Source: Roseivirga sp. E12
GTDB taxonomy: Bacteria > Bacteroidota > Bacteroidia > Cytophagales > Cyclobacteriaceae
DNA length: 64,000 bases
Assembly: GCF_017592825.1 (NCBI RefSeq)
Contig: NZ_JAGFMD010000011.1
Span: forward strand, 1 to 64,000
Direction: 5' to 3'
Shown here: positions 52,229 through 61,882 of the stretch, piece after piece
Numbering within the stretch: the first letter of the stretch is position 1
How the letters are laid out: each line of letters begins with the position of its first letter
Notes under the pieces: generated by a model
Seen by the model: only the letters and a program-made list of their open reading frames with translations
Told to the model about the DNA's origin: nothing
The model's database searches: none
Made by a program: the position numbers and the translations under genes

Positions 52229-52603
52229 TTATTCATCCTTGTCTTTCAAGTTATCTTCAACATGCTGCATTAATGATTCGAAATCATTAATGTCCATATC
52301 GTTTTCTTTGGCAAAAAATGAAACCAGTTTTTGGAATGATCCTCCAAAATATCCACCGATGAAATTCTTAAGGTAAAAATTGCTATAGGTGGTCTTGTCA
52401 ATAATAGGGAAGTACTCATGCGTCTTTCCATAGGCTTTATATCCGACAAACCCCTTTTTCTCAAGAATTCTGATGATTGTAGATACGGTATTGTATGCTG
52501 GCTTTGGTTCAGACATTTTTGCTAAAACGTCTTTGACAAACCCTTTTTCGATTTGCCATAGAATTTGCATTACCTGTTCCTCTGCCTTTGTCAATTCCTT
52601 CAT
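52229..52603 (-). CDS. BlaI/MecI/CopY family repressor, second copy
   Basis: I choose ATG 52603 (124 residues; MKELTKAEEQVMQILWQIEKGFVKDVLAKMSEPKPAYNTVSTIIRILEKKGFVGYKAYGKTHEYFP), where the family N-terminus begins; an in-frame ATG nine codons upstream is less fitting. It pairs with the M56-TonB gene and has multiple ACTA-type half sites upstream (52645-52673). Confidence 0.92.
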   Translation of the reverse strand: MKELTKAEEQVMQILWQIEKGFVKDVLAKMSEPKPAYNTVSTIIRILEKKGFVGYKAYGKTHEYFPIIDKTTYSNFYLKNFIGGYFGGSFQKLVSFFAKENDMDINDFESLMQHVEDNLKDKDE

Positions 52604-52644
52604 AACTATTCTTTTGATACTATCGATCAATTATACAACTATCC

Positions 52645-52673
52645 AACTAGTTTTCAAACTAACCTGTTAGTTT
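52645..52673. promoter_or_regulatory. Operator-like repeats upstream of the second blaI-like gene
   Basis: AAACTAAC-CT-GTTAGTTT (52656-52673) is a perfect 8-bp inverted repeat and AACTAGTT (52645-52652) a second palindrome; a third half site AACTA lies near 52638. A near -7 box (TTAGTTTG, minus strand) overlaps the repeat. The motif differs from the ACA-N2-TGT site of the first pair. Confidence 0.65.
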
Positions 52674-52691
52674 TTATTATCTTTGGTTAGT

Positions 52692-53354
52692 CTAGTATTG
52701 GGTCAGTGCGAATGAAATAATATTCGCTCCCATACGCAATGCTTTTAGTCTTACTTCTTCAGGGTCGTTGTGTATTCTCCTGTCTTCCCAACCATTTCCA
52801 AGGTCTGACTCATAAGAATAAAAACATACAAGTCTCCCTTCATAAATCAGGCCAAAACCTTGCGGAGGCTTGTTATCATGTTCATGAATTTTTGGAAGCC
52901 CTTTTTCGAACTTGAATTTCTGGTTATAAATGGGGTGATCGAAGGGTAGTTGGACGAATTCCAGCTCAGGGAAAATTTTCTTCACTTCCAACCTTACATA
53001 AGGATCAAGCCCGTAGTTATCATCTATGTGTAAAAAACCACCAGCGATTAGGTAATTACGAATGTTTTCAGCCTCACTGCTGCTAAAAACAACATTGCCA
53101 TGGCCTGTCATATAGATATAGGCATACTCGAATATTTCAGGACTCCCGGCCTCAACAATAGCGTCCTGGGTGTCAAATGATGTTCTGAGGTTCTCATTGC
53201 AGAATTTCGCCAAGTTAGGTAAGGCGGTTTTGTTGGCATACCAATCACCACCACCACTATACTTGAGTTTAGCCATTTTCAACTGCTCCTTTTGTGCAAA
53301 AAGCGTTAGTGATAGACAGAGCATTAACAATGAGAGTACAAACTTCTTTGACAT
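52692..53354 (-). CDS. DUF4159 domain secreted protein
   Basis: The 220-residue protein has a signal peptide (MSKKFVLSLLMLCLSLTLFAQ). The DUF4159 pattern is LKYSGGGDWYANKTALPNLAKFCNENLRT, YAYIYMTGHGNVVFSSSEAENIRNYLIAGGFLHIDDNYGLD and FPELEFVQLPFDHPIYNQKFKFEKGLPKIHEHD, a glutamine-amidotransferase-like fold without an evident catalytic cysteine. Function unknown; often near MoxR-type clusters, not seen here. Confidence 0.85.
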   Translation of the reverse strand: MSKKFVLSLLMLCLSLTLFAQKEQLKMAKLKYSGGGDWYANKTALPNLAKFCNENLRTSFDTQDAIVEAGSPEIFEYAYIYMTGHGNVVFSSSEAENIRNYLIAGGFLHIDDNYGLDPYVRLEVKKIFPELEFVQLPFDHPIYNQKFKFEKGLPKIHEHDNKPPQGFGLIYEGRLVCFYSYESDLGNGWEDRRIHNDPEEVRLKALRMGANIISFALTQY

Positions 53355-53446
53355 TGATTTTCGGTTATGAAACTTAATAGTTGGAACGATTATTCGTCTT
53401 TGAAGTTTATAATTTAATTCTCAGTAATAAAACACATTTTTGTCAA

Positions 53447-54088
53447 GTGATACTCAATTCGTTTGATCAGTTTGTAGATAGTCTTGCAAAAAGGCTGACT
53501 GAACCTCTCCCAGGCAGGAGTGCTCAGGAAACTATGGCCCCCAGGCCAATCAGTGAAAGGCGATTCCAAGAAGATCCGAATAATCCTGCTAGGCCAGGTG
53601 GTGTTATGGTTTTACTTTACCCAAAGAATGGAGATATCTATATTCCTTTAACAAAAAGACCTGTTTACACCGGAGCCCATAGTGGACAGGTCAGCTTACC
53701 CGGTGGTAAAGTTGAGCAGACGGATCGTGATATTGTCCATACAGCATTGCGTGAAACTCAGGAAGAGATAGGGGTTGCGAATGAGTCGATAGAGGTTATA
53801 GGTCAGCTTTCGGAACTCTTTATTATTGCAAGTAATTTCAAGGTTTTTCCGACCGTAGGAGTCCTTCGGTCACCACCCAACTTAATTCCTGATGCACGTG
53901 AGGTAACGAGGGTGTTAACACCTTCTATTAGAGAGCTCAGAGATTTAAGCAGGCGAAGTACCAAGACCATGCATTTCCCACCATATACTATCGAGTCACC
54001 CTATTTCGATGTAGAAGGAGAGGTGGTTTGGGGTGCAACCGCAATGATTTTAAGCGAGCTGGTTCACGTGATTGAAGAATTTTATTGA
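53447..54088 (+). CDS. NUDIX hydrolase, CoA pyrophosphatase-like
   Basis: I prefer GTG 53447 (213 residues) to the TTG at 53381, as homology-like sequence begins near LNSFDQFVDSLAKRL. The UPF0035/CoA motif LTKRPVYTGAHSGQVSLPGGKVE precedes the NUDIX box GGKVEQTDRDIVHTALRETQEEIGV, all catalytic Glu present. It would hydrolyse CoA or related pyrophosphates. The 3' end overlaps the convergent ridA gene by seven bases. Confidence 0.87.
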   Translation: MILNSFDQFVDSLAKRLTEPLPGRSAQETMAPRPISERRFQEDPNNPARPGGVMVLLYPKNGDIYIPLTKRPVYTGAHSGQVSLPGGKVEQTDRDIVHTALRETQEEIGVANESIEVIGQLSELFIIASNFKVFPTVGVLRSPPNLIPDAREVTRVLTPSIRELRDLSRRSTKTMHFPPYTIESPYFDVEGEVVWGATAMILSELVHVIEEFY

Positions 54089-54471
54089 TTGATAATAGCC
54101 GTAGCTTCAATCTCTACAAGATACTTATCATCAATTAGCCTGGATACTTCCACCATTGTGGTACAAGGTTTTATTTCGCCAAACACTTCTTGGTGAGCTT
54201 TCCCAATGGCCTCCCAATCGTCTATGTTGGTGACAAACATTCTTGTTCTTACTACATCTTCTATGGACGCTCCGGCACTTTCAAGAGTCGCCTTGATTTT
54301 GTCCAGAGAATATTTTGTCTGGAGATATGGGTCATTACCGCCTAACAATTGACCTTCATGATCGGCAACCGTACCTGTTACCTCAATAGTATTACCGACT
54401 TTAACGGCTCTCGAATAACCCACAATGTCTTCCCATGGGCTGCCTGATGAATAGTTCGTTCGATTACTCAT
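54082..54471 (-). CDS. RidA family protein
   Basis: The 129-residue protein belongs to the YjgF/Rid family: SGSPWEDIVGYSRAVKVGNTIEVTGTVAD, DPYLQTKYSLDKIKATLESAGASIEDVVRTRMFVTNIDDWEAIGKAHQEVFGE, and VEVSRLIDDKYLVEIEATAII. The Arg in VVRTRMFVT is the imine-deaminase arginine and the C-terminal Glu is present. Removes reactive enamines/imines. It overlaps the hybrid kinase gene by eight bases and may be its downstream partner. Confidence 0.9.
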   Translation of the reverse strand: MSNRTNYSSGSPWEDIVGYSRAVKVGNTIEVTGTVADHEGQLLGGNDPYLQTKYSLDKIKATLESAGASIEDVVRTRMFVTNIDDWEAIGKAHQEVFGEIKPCTTMVEVSRLIDDKYLVEIEATAIINQ

Positions 54472-56935
54472 TTTTATTTGTATAAAGACTTAGTTTTTGG
54501 AAAAGGTCTTCGGGGTCAAAGGGTTTGTGTACGAAGTCAACAAAGCCGAATTGTTTCAATTCAATTTCAAACTCAGAAGCATTGTGTGCGCTCATGGCAA
54601 CCACTGTAGGAGAACCATCAGGTCGCATTTTGCGGAGTTGATTCGTTGTATCAAATCCATTGATTGGCTTCATTTCAATGTCCATGAGAACTACATCGTA
54701 TTCAGTTTCCTGAATTTTATCGAGTGCGTCATATCCATTATCTGCTTCGTCAAAAGAAGCATTCCAAATCTGAAAGAGACGCTTAAGTACGAGTCTGTTC
54801 ATGTCATTGTCATCAACAACAAGAATTTTCTTCTGATTCAAATCCTTATCTCGGTCTTGCTGTTGCAAGTCGACCATATCAAATTCTGGATCGATTTTGA
54901 AGTCTATTTCAAATGAGAAGGTGGTACCTCTGTCTTCTACACTCTTTAATTTGATTTTACTACCCATTAAGTTGAGCAGTTTCTGCACAATAGAAAGACC
55001 AAGCCCTGTGCCTCCATATTCCCTTGTCGTCTCCTCACTGGCTTGTTCGTACTCTTCAAAGATAGCTTGTAGCTTGTCTTCAGGAATTCCAATGCCTGTA
55101 TCAGAAACGCTGAAGGCCACTTTGGCAGTTTCATCCTTAATGCCTGCTAAGACTGCTTTAATGTGAATGTGTCCTTCATGGGTGAATTTAATGGCATTGC
55201 TAATAAGGTTGTTGAGTATTTGAGTTAGCCTGGTTGGATCACCTGACAGACGATCGGGGAGGTGCTCTCCGATTTCTATTCTCATCTCAATTCCCTTGTT
55301 GTTCGCTTTATATTTAAAACTTTCTGCAAGGTTTCTCAGCAAATCAATAAGTGAAAATTCTGTTGATTCAAGCCTTAGCTTACCCGCTTCAATCTTATTG
55401 TAATCTAATATGTCATTGATCAATGAATGAAGGCCTTCAGCAGAGAACTTCAGCGCATCTATGTATTCCTTCATCTCTTTGTCCTTGTTATCTATCTCCA
55501 TGATGTGAGACAAACTGATGATGGCATTGAGTGGTGTTCTGATTTCGTGACTCATAACCGCTAGGAAATCAGATTTATCCTTTGTAGCCTTTTCAGCTTC
55601 TTGACGAGCTTCTTTGAGTGCTTGGTTTTGTTTCTTAATCTGTTGAGTTCTATCAGCAACGATCTCTTCAAGTTCCTGATTGATGTCTAGTTGAAGTCTC
55701 TCGTTTTTTCTGAGTTGTAAGATTAGCGACCTCTGTGTAATGTCATGATCTTCAAATTGACGCTTGAGTTTATGGCTAATGCCCAGACTAAAGACTACGA
55801 TTTCAACTATGATACCCGCCTGTACGAGGGTAGGTAAATCATTTGAAGGTTCCAATAGTTGACCCAATACCACTATTAGTACGCTAGCTATGAAGAACAT
55901 TGAGCCATAGGCAAAATACTTCGCAATAATATTGTTAGTCCGAGCAGCATGGACGATTAGCACTAAAGCAAAGCCAACAAGTACCAACACAGTGAGATGC
56001 ATGGCCGCCATACCTAAGTACATGTTGCCTGTCAAAAAGAGATAAGTGGACAAGCCAAGAAACATGATCAAAGAAAAGTAAGACAAAACGATTAGTGTTT
56101 TATCCCACTTTGGCTGGTCAATGTGAGTTTCTAAAAAATATCGGGAAAAAGTGAAATAAGCAGCTGCGCTCAAAAGTGGTAGCGCCCACAGAGATGGTAT
56201 CGGGTCAATAAGGTTTGTTAACACATAGAGTTCGATAATCCCATGCATATGGAGGAAATAGACCAGATTTGATAGTGCGTAAAAAGCAAAAAATAGGAAG
56301 ACGCGCTCTCGTGTAAATCCATAGATGAAGAATGCTAGTATAATGACTACGAAAAGGATCCCTGAAAATATTCCCTCAAACAAGTTCATGTTTTCAAGCC
56401 TGTTCGTCCAAATGTCACCAAGCACAAGTGAAGCCTTTATGTCTATAGGGTTGCCGTCCGTACTTTCAATTTTGGCATAAACATGAATTGTTTCACTTGC
56501 TGGAAGTGACAGGTTGATACGGGTTTGATATCCTTGTCGTATGTTCCTCTCATTTGTAGGGAAATGATATCCAGTTTTCCTGACAGTAGTTTCTTCGCCT
56601 TCAACCAAGTAATAAGTCTCTTTGCCATTTCTTCCTCCATGAAGAACGAACTCAAAGTCCTGACCTGTTCGGTTGTTAAGCTGAAAGTAGATCCAATAAG
56701 TGGCTTCTTCACTGAAAATGGAAATGTCCTCTAGGCGTAGAAAGTCATTCCTTTGTAGTTGACGTATGTCATCGATGATTAATCTATTGTCGTCATCTCG
56801 ATACACGAAAATTTCATCTGTTTCAATGATATCTTCCTCGGCAGAATAGACAGAATGAGCATTCGGAAAAGTATTCCTTTGTGCATAGCTATTAAGGCTG
56901 AGTAGTATGAAAAGTAAGAGACTAATCTTGTGCAT
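54464..56935 (-). CDS. Hybrid histidine kinase with 7TMR-DISM sensor
   Basis: The start is set at ATG 56935 (823 residues) so the signal peptide MHKISLLLFILLSLNSYA is N-terminal. In order: 7TMR-DISM extracellular domain (about 35-170), seven membrane helices (about 185-385), a coiled coil, HisKA with MSHEIRTPLNAI (about 462), HATPase_c (NLISNAIKF, DTGIGIPED, GGTGLGLSI) and a REC domain with DVVLMDIEMKPINGF (Asp at about 751). Bound ligand unknown. Phosphorelay through a separate Hpt is expected. Confidence 0.92.
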   Translation of the reverse strand: MHKISLLLFILLSLNSYAQRNTFPNAHSVYSAEEDIIETDEIFVYRDDDNRLIIDDIRQLQRNDFLRLEDISIFSEEATYWIYFQLNNRTGQDFEFVLHGGRNGKETYYLVEGEETTVRKTGYHFPTNERNIRQGYQTRINLSLPASETIHVYAKIESTDGNPIDIKASLVLGDIWTNRLENMNLFEGIFSGILFVVIILAFFIYGFTRERVFLFFAFYALSNLVYFLHMHGIIELYVLTNLIDPIPSLWALPLLSAAAYFTFSRYFLETHIDQPKWDKTLIVLSYFSLIMFLGLSTYLFLTGNMYLGMAAMHLTVLVLVGFALVLIVHAARTNNIIAKYFAYGSMFFIASVLIVVLGQLLEPSNDLPTLVQAGIIVEIVVFSLGISHKLKRQFEDHDITQRSLILQLRKNERLQLDINQELEEIVADRTQQIKKQNQALKEARQEAEKATKDKSDFLAVMSHEIRTPLNAIISLSHIMEIDNKDKEMKEYIDALKFSAEGLHSLINDILDYNKIEAGKLRLESTEFSLIDLLRNLAESFKYKANNKGIEMRIEIGEHLPDRLSGDPTRLTQILNNLISNAIKFTHEGHIHIKAVLAGIKDETAKVAFSVSDTGIGIPEDKLQAIFEEYEQASEETTREYGGTGLGLSIVQKLLNLMGSKIKLKSVEDRGTTFSFEIDFKIDPEFDMVDLQQQDRDKDLNQKKILVVDDNDMNRLVLKRLFQIWNASFDEADNGYDALDKIQETEYDVVLMDIEMKPINGFDTTNQLRKMRPDGSPTVVAMSAHNASEFEIELKQFGFVDFVHKPFDPEDLFQKLSLYTNKNE

Positions 56936-57026
56936 TAGGGCACTATTCAAAATGGAATTTCAGCATTTTTAAGCTTTAAGCAAACCATTGCAGCGAATTG
57001 ATTTGAACGGTGTTGCAGAACTCCAA

Positions 57027-57614
57027 TCAAACTTGTGCAAATTTAATTGCATCCTTTGACCAAGGTGCGCTCTGTTGAATGGCTTCAAGGACTTTGCCAG
57101 GATCAGTAAATACGGTCCATATAGGTCTGTGATTTTCACTTAAGAATCCTTCTTCAATAGCATTGTCCAACATATTTAAGAGTGGGTCATAGTAACCGTC
57201 AAGGTTGAGTATAATGATTGGTTTTGTGAATATGCCGAGTCTTTTTAGTGTAATGGCTTCCATCAGTTCCTCAAAGGTGCCACAGCCACCCGGTAGTGTG
57301 ATTAAGGCATCTACACCCACCATAAACTGTTTTTTCCTTTCGTGCATATCAGCGGTGAAAATGAATTCATTGACATCTTTATGGTGGAACTCCACCTCCT
57401 TCATGAAATGAGGCATAATTCCAATTATTCTGCCTTTCTCCTCTATGACCGTATCAGCAAGTGTACCCATCAGCCCTCTGGCTCCACCTCCATATACAAC
57501 GGTGGTATTGTTCTTGACTAAGGCTCTGGCAAGTTCTCTAGTAGCTTCGAAGTATTTCTCATCGATTTTATCGCTAGAAGCGCAGTAGATACAAACTTTC
57601 TTGATTTTTTGCAT
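57027..57614 (-). CDS. LOG family protein (TIGR00730; nucleotide 5'-monophosphate phosphoribohydrolase type)
   Basis: The 195-residue protein has VCIYCASSDKIDEKYFE, YGGGARGLMGTLADTVIEEKGRIIGIMP and the diagnostic PGGCGTFEELMEAIT. It hydrolyses nucleoside monophosphates to base and ribose phosphate; cytokinin activation is described for plant and some bacterial members but is not implied here. Confidence 0.9.
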   Translation of the reverse strand: MQKIKKVCIYCASSDKIDEKYFEATRELARALVKNNTTVVYGGGARGLMGTLADTVIEEKGRIIGIMPHFMKEVEFHHKDVNEFIFTADMHERKKQFMVGVDALITLPGGCGTFEELMEAITLKRLGIFTKPIIILNLDGYYDPLLNMLDNAIEEGFLSENHRPIWTVFTDPGKVLEAIQQSAPWSKDAIKFAQV

Positions 57615-57885
57615 TTAGGAAGGGTCCAAGACCTTGGTTTCTTAAATCAAGCTAAGCAAAAAAAGAATACTTTTTGGAAAGGACTATTTAAAAAAAGCGG
57701 TATCGATTGAATTAGCTTTCGTTGGGTGAATATTGAGTCAGATACCAATGATAAGATGTCTATGAAGTCTTTTTATTAGAATCCTCACAAAAAATATATG
57801 TCGGAACTCATTTTTTGTACTCCTACTTATACGAACTATCTTGTTAACCGAATAGCTGGTTTCTAAACCCTATTGATACACCAAA

Positions 57886-60800
57886 ATGCGTGATTTGATG
57901 TTAAAAATCAGCGGAGCAGTCGCACCGGCTGTACTTATGTTCCTGTCTATTGTTTTTAATCTCAGAGCACAGGAGACTCCCTTGGTGATTAAAGAGATTG
58001 GTACTCCCTTTGTAAAAAATTATTTACCTACCGAATATGGGGCACATGAACAGAACTATAAGATTGTCCAATCAAAAGAAGGGTTCCTATATATAGCAAA
58101 TGTTACTGGAGTTATTGAGTTTGATGGAAAGTCATGGTCAGTTGACGGTCGGGTAACGGATGATGCATTTAAGGGAGTGGCCATCGGAAGTGACAATCTA
58201 GTCTATGGATCGGCAAAGAGCATTATGGGTCGTTATGTCCCTGATTCTGTAGGGCAGCTTCAATTCGAATCACTTGAGCCAAAAATATCAAAAGATTTTA
58301 CTGGTTTTGGGGACATTCGTTCAGTGGATGCCTTGGGCGATGAGCTAATCTTTAGGGCAAAAGAACAGTTGCTGATATATGATATCATAACCGATACCAC
58401 AAGGGTGGTTTCCGCAAGTGGCAGTTTTGGAAGAGGGGATGTTGTTGACAACCAATACTACATTGTAGATTATGATAGGGGCCTTTTACGACTTGATGGT
58501 GACGATTTTACACTGCTTCCCGGTACAGAATTCTTGAAACAAAACATAGTTGAAGAGATTCTGAGATTTTCCAAGGACGAACTTCTTTTGATTTCTAGGT
58601 CTAGTGGTTTGTGGAAATATGATTTCAAGAAAATGCAGTCATGGGACACTGAAGTATCGGGTTTTTTGAATCAGCATAAAGGATTTGCCGCAACCAATAT
58701 CCAAGACCAATACTTTGCCTTGGGTACAACCACAGGTGGAACAGTAATTATAGATTCAACAGGTCAATTGGTTCAGAAGCTCGATAAAGAGATGGGAGTG
58801 GGGAGCAATGGAGTCGTTCAAGATCTGTTCTTTGACAAAGACCAGAATCTTTGGATTGCTCAAGATGGTTCAATCAGTCAGGTGATATTAAACTCTCCAT
58901 TTACTACTATAGATGATAGGCATGGGGTAAATGGCTATGTGCTTTATTTTCAAAATTGGAACAATAAGACATATGTGTCCACCGCCACAGGAGTGGTGAT
59001 TAAGAGTGAATCTGACCCATGGCAAAGCACAAGACCTAAATACAAACCATTCAAACCTATTTCAGAAAATAGAGAAAGAGTTTGGATGACTGTGAAGCAG
59101 GGTGGGGACTTCTTTTCTGCAGGAAATAACGGCTTCATTCAAATAACTGAAAATGGTCTAAGAACTCTTCTTGATAACGGTGAGAGAATGTGGGCAGCGG
59201 TTGCAATGCAAGGTGGGGATGAAATGATTATTGGTAGTATAGAGGGGTATCTCCATAGGTTTATTAAAAAGGAAGGTAGATGGAGTTATGATTCAAGAAT
59301 CAAAGGTTTCAATAAACAAATGGACTTTCTTGAACAGACAGAGGATGGCGATATATGGATGACCGATTCAGGTACTGGTGTTTTCAAAATAAAGCTTAAT
59401 GAGAGAAGAGATAGTGCTGTTTCGGTGAAAGTTTATGGTCCGAATGAGGGATTGCCAGAACTCGCAAGAAATAGAGTGTTTAGACATGAACAAGGGCTCT
59501 TGTTTGCCACTGGAGCCGGGGTGTACAAGTACAATATAGTAGCTGATAGGTTTGAGCCTGTAGAGAAGTTTAACAAACATCTTTCTGAAGATTATGTCTT
59601 TCGGTTGATTGAAATGAAGAATGGAGATGTCTATGGCGCACTTAACCCTAGAGGTAAATCTTTACTTAGGAAGGTAGGTGATGATTATGAGTTGACTATG
59701 GTGCCATTTCAAAGGATTGCCGGACACAATTCAGAATATGTTTCGGGCTTAGGAGGTAGTGATGTTTGGATTGCTGGTACGGGAATTAAACACTATAAGT
59801 CAGGCTATGAACATCGGCCACCTGCTTTTAAAGCCTATGTTCGATCGGTTCGAGTTTCGAACAAAAATGATTCATTAATCTATGCAGGAGGAAATATAGA
59901 TCAGTCGATAGAATTGAGACCCAAGGAGAACGCGATTTACTTCGATTACTCTGCAACTTATTATGACAAGTCAGAAGAAATAGAATTCCAAAGCTACCTC
60001 GAAGGTTCAGAAGATACTTGGGCGCCTTGGAGTGACCAGGCGGCAAGAAATTACACGAATTTATCTCATGGTACTTACACATTTAAGGTAAGGGCAAAGA
60101 ACTTATATGGCGATGTGAGTGACATTGGAGAATACACCTTCTCAATTCACACACCTTGGTATCTGACCATATGGGCCTACATTCTCTATGCCATATTAGT
60201 TGCACTTTCAGTCTGGCTTATTGTTAAACTCAATACAAGGAGGTTAGAGAATGAAAAGAAACTATTGGAAGAGGCAATATTGGCAAGAACTCAAGAGATA
60301 CGTACACAGAAAGAAAAAGCAGAAGCAGACAAGACTTTAATCCAGCAGCAAGCCGATAGACTCAGAGAGCTCGATAAGGTAAAGTCTCGGTTCTTCGCTA
60401 ATATATCTCATGAATTGAGAACCCCTTTGACGCTCATCAATGCGCCACTGGAATCTCTGATTGAAAGTGGTAAAATCTCTGACGAGGAGATTAGAACAAC
60501 TCTAAAAGTGGCGAAGCGCAATGGAGTGAGTCTACTTTCACTAGTAGAAGAAATATTGGACCTTGCCAAGCTCGAAGCTGGGAAACTCAAACTGGTTGAA
60601 AACCCAGTTCAATTGAAAGAATTTCTTTCTGACATTCTATCAAACTATACTTCCGCTTTACAAGAAAAGGGGATTCAATTAAAGCTTGACTATTGGCCTG
60701 AAGAAAATCTGACCATCCTTCTTGATGAAAATAAATACGGGAAGATAGTTAGGAACTTGATATCAAATGCACTGAAGTTCACCAAAGATGAAATTGCAAT

Positions 60801-61800
60801 TCAAGTGCAGTATAGTTCGGACAGCAAGGAACAGATTCAACTGATTATTACTGATAATGGAGTTGGGATCGATGCTGTTGATCTACAGTATATTTTTGAC
60901 CGTTACTATCAATCTGAAAAACCTGAAAACAAAGCTGAAGGAGGAACTGGCATTGGGTTGGCACTGGCCAAAGAACTTACGGAGCTGATGTCGGGAAGCC
61001 TTAAGGTATCGAGCCAACTAAATATTGGAAGCGTTTTTACTATAGAAGTCCCTTTGAAAGAGGTTAAAGAAGAGACCATAGTCCCTTTGACAAAAGCGGA
61101 TAATGAGGTATTAGATATTGCGCTAAGAGAGACAATTGCAAACTACTCTGTCAAGTTTTCAATAGACAAACCAGTGCTGCTCATCACTGAGGATCATCCC
61201 GAAATGAGAGCATTTATTGCAAAGACTTTGACGCCATACTTCAGTGTGTTGCAAGCTCAAAATGGGATAGAGGCATTGGAGATTCTAAAGGTGCAATCCG
61301 TAGATATTATTATTTCTGATGTGATGATGCCCCTAATGGATGGTTTTGAATTGTTAGAGGCTATAAAGAAAGACGAAAAACTCCATCAAATATCTATAGT
61401 AATGCTTACCGCCAGAGCAGATCAAGAAGATCGCTTATATGCATTGACACTTGGTATTGATGATTACCTTACCAAACCATTCAGCGCGGCTGTATTCCTA
61501 GCTCGAATCAAGAATATTCTTGAAAATCGAATTAAAGTGATCAGAGAATTTAAGATGATGGTGGAGTCAACATCTCTCGTTGACAACAAGAATGTTTCTA
61601 AGCTAATCGATGCTTACCATTTGTCTGAAAGAGAAGTTGAAGTTATGAGACTGTTGGCTAAGAGACTGACAAATGCCGAGATAGCTGAAAAGCTGTTTGT
61701 CTCAACCAACACGGTGAAATATCACGTTAAAAATCTCTACTCAAAATTGGGAGTAGCCAGCCGATCGCAAGTTGTTGATAGACTCGAAGCGATTAAGTAG
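57886..61800 (+). CDS. Hybrid two-component system with LuxR-type output
   Basis: The 1304-residue protein has a signal sequence (about 1-28), a two-component-regulator propeller (about 45-640), a Y_Y_Y domain (about 660-755), one membrane helix (YLTIWAYILYAILVALSVWLIV, about 764-785), HisKA with ISHELRTPLTLI (about 840), HATPase_c (NLISNALKF, DNGVGIDA, GGTGIGLAL), a REC domain (DIIISDVMMPLMDGF, Asp at about 1146) and a C-terminal LuxR/GerE helix-turn-helix (HLSEREVEVMRLLAKRLTNAEIAEKLFVSTNTVKYHVKNLYSKLGV). The usual Bacteroidota HTCS ends in AraC; here NarL/LuxR-type output replaces it. It probably senses a glycan or exogenous polymer. Confidence 0.92.
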   Translation: MRDLMLKISGAVAPAVLMFLSIVFNLRAQETPLVIKEIGTPFVKNYLPTEYGAHEQNYKIVQSKEGFLYIANVTGVIEFDGKSWSVDGRVTDDAFKGVAIGSDNLVYGSAKSIMGRYVPDSVGQLQFESLEPKISKDFTGFGDIRSVDALGDELIFRAKEQLLIYDIITDTTRVVSASGSFGRGDVVDNQYYIVDYDRGLLRLDGDDFTLLPGTEFLKQNIVEEILRFSKDELLLISRSSGLWKYDFKKMQSWDTEVSGFLNQHKGFAATNIQDQYFALGTTTGGTVIIDSTGQLVQKLDKEMGVGSNGVVQDLFFDKDQNLWIAQDGSISQVILNSPFTTIDDRHGVNGYVLYFQNWNNKTYVSTATGVVIKSESDPWQSTRPKYKPFKPISENRERVWMTVKQGGDFFSAGNNGFIQITENGLRTLLDNGERMWAAVAMQGGDEMIIGSIEGYLHRFIKKEGRWSYDSRIKGFNKQMDFLEQTEDGDIWMTDSGTGVFKIKLNERRDSAVSVKVYGPNEGLPELARNRVFRHEQGLLFATGAGVYKYNIVADRFEPVEKFNKHLSEDYVFRLIEMKNGDVYGALNPRGKSLLRKVGDDYELTMVPFQRIAGHNSEYVSGLGGSDVWIAGTGIKHYKSGYEHRPPAFKAYVRSVRVSNKNDSLIYAGGNIDQSIELRPKENAIYFDYSATYYDKSEEIEFQSYLEGSEDTWAPWSDQAARNYTNLSHGTYTFKVRAKNLYGDVSDIGEYTFSIHTPWYLTIWAYILYAILVALSVWLIVKLNTRRLENEKKLLEEAILARTQEIRTQKEKAEADKTLIQQQADRLRELDKVKSRFFANISHELRTPLTLINAPLESLIESGKISDEEIRTTLKVAKRNGVSLLSLVEEILDLAKLEAGKLKLVENPVQLKEFLSDILSNYTSALQEKGIQLKLDYWPEENLTILLDENKYGKIVRNLISNALKFTKDEIAIQVQYSSDSKEQIQLIITDNGVGIDAVDLQYIFDRYYQSEKPENKAEGGTGIGLALAKELTELMSGSLKVSSQLNIGSVFTIEVPLKEVKEETIVPLTKADNEVLDIALRETIANYSVKFSIDKPVLLITEDHPEMRAFIAKTLTPYFSVLQAQNGIEALEILKVQSVDIIISDVMMPLMDGFELLEAIKKDEKLHQISIVMLTARADQEDRLYALTLGIDDYLTKPFSAAVFLARIKNILENRIKVIREFKMMVESTSLVDNKNVSKLIDAYHLSEREVEVMRLLAKRLTNAEIAEKLFVSTNTVKYHVKNLYSKLGVASRSQVVDRLEAIK

Positions 61801-61865
61801 TCAAAGGCAATTTATTGCTATTCACATTCATTTTCTTACTATTTAAATACGGTTTTTGATTAAAA

Positions 61866-61882
61866 CTACCCGCTATGGGTAG
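61866..61882. promoter_or_regulatory. CTACCC-N5-GGGTAG inverted repeat downstream of the hybrid kinase
   Basis: CTACCC (61866-61871) and GGGTAG (61877-61882) form a perfect 6-bp inverted repeat in an otherwise gene-free 351-bp stretch (61801-62151). One half, TACCCAT on the complementary strand, fits the NarL heptamer TACYYMT; the spacing is one short of the NarL 7-2-7 arrangement. A repeated AGTAGTCAG lies near 62060 and 62090. Confidence 0.4.

Noticed and set aside
53381-53446. TTG start for the NUDIX gene at 53381
   Set aside because: The extra 22 residues do not look like the family and GTG 53447 fits better; neither is proven.
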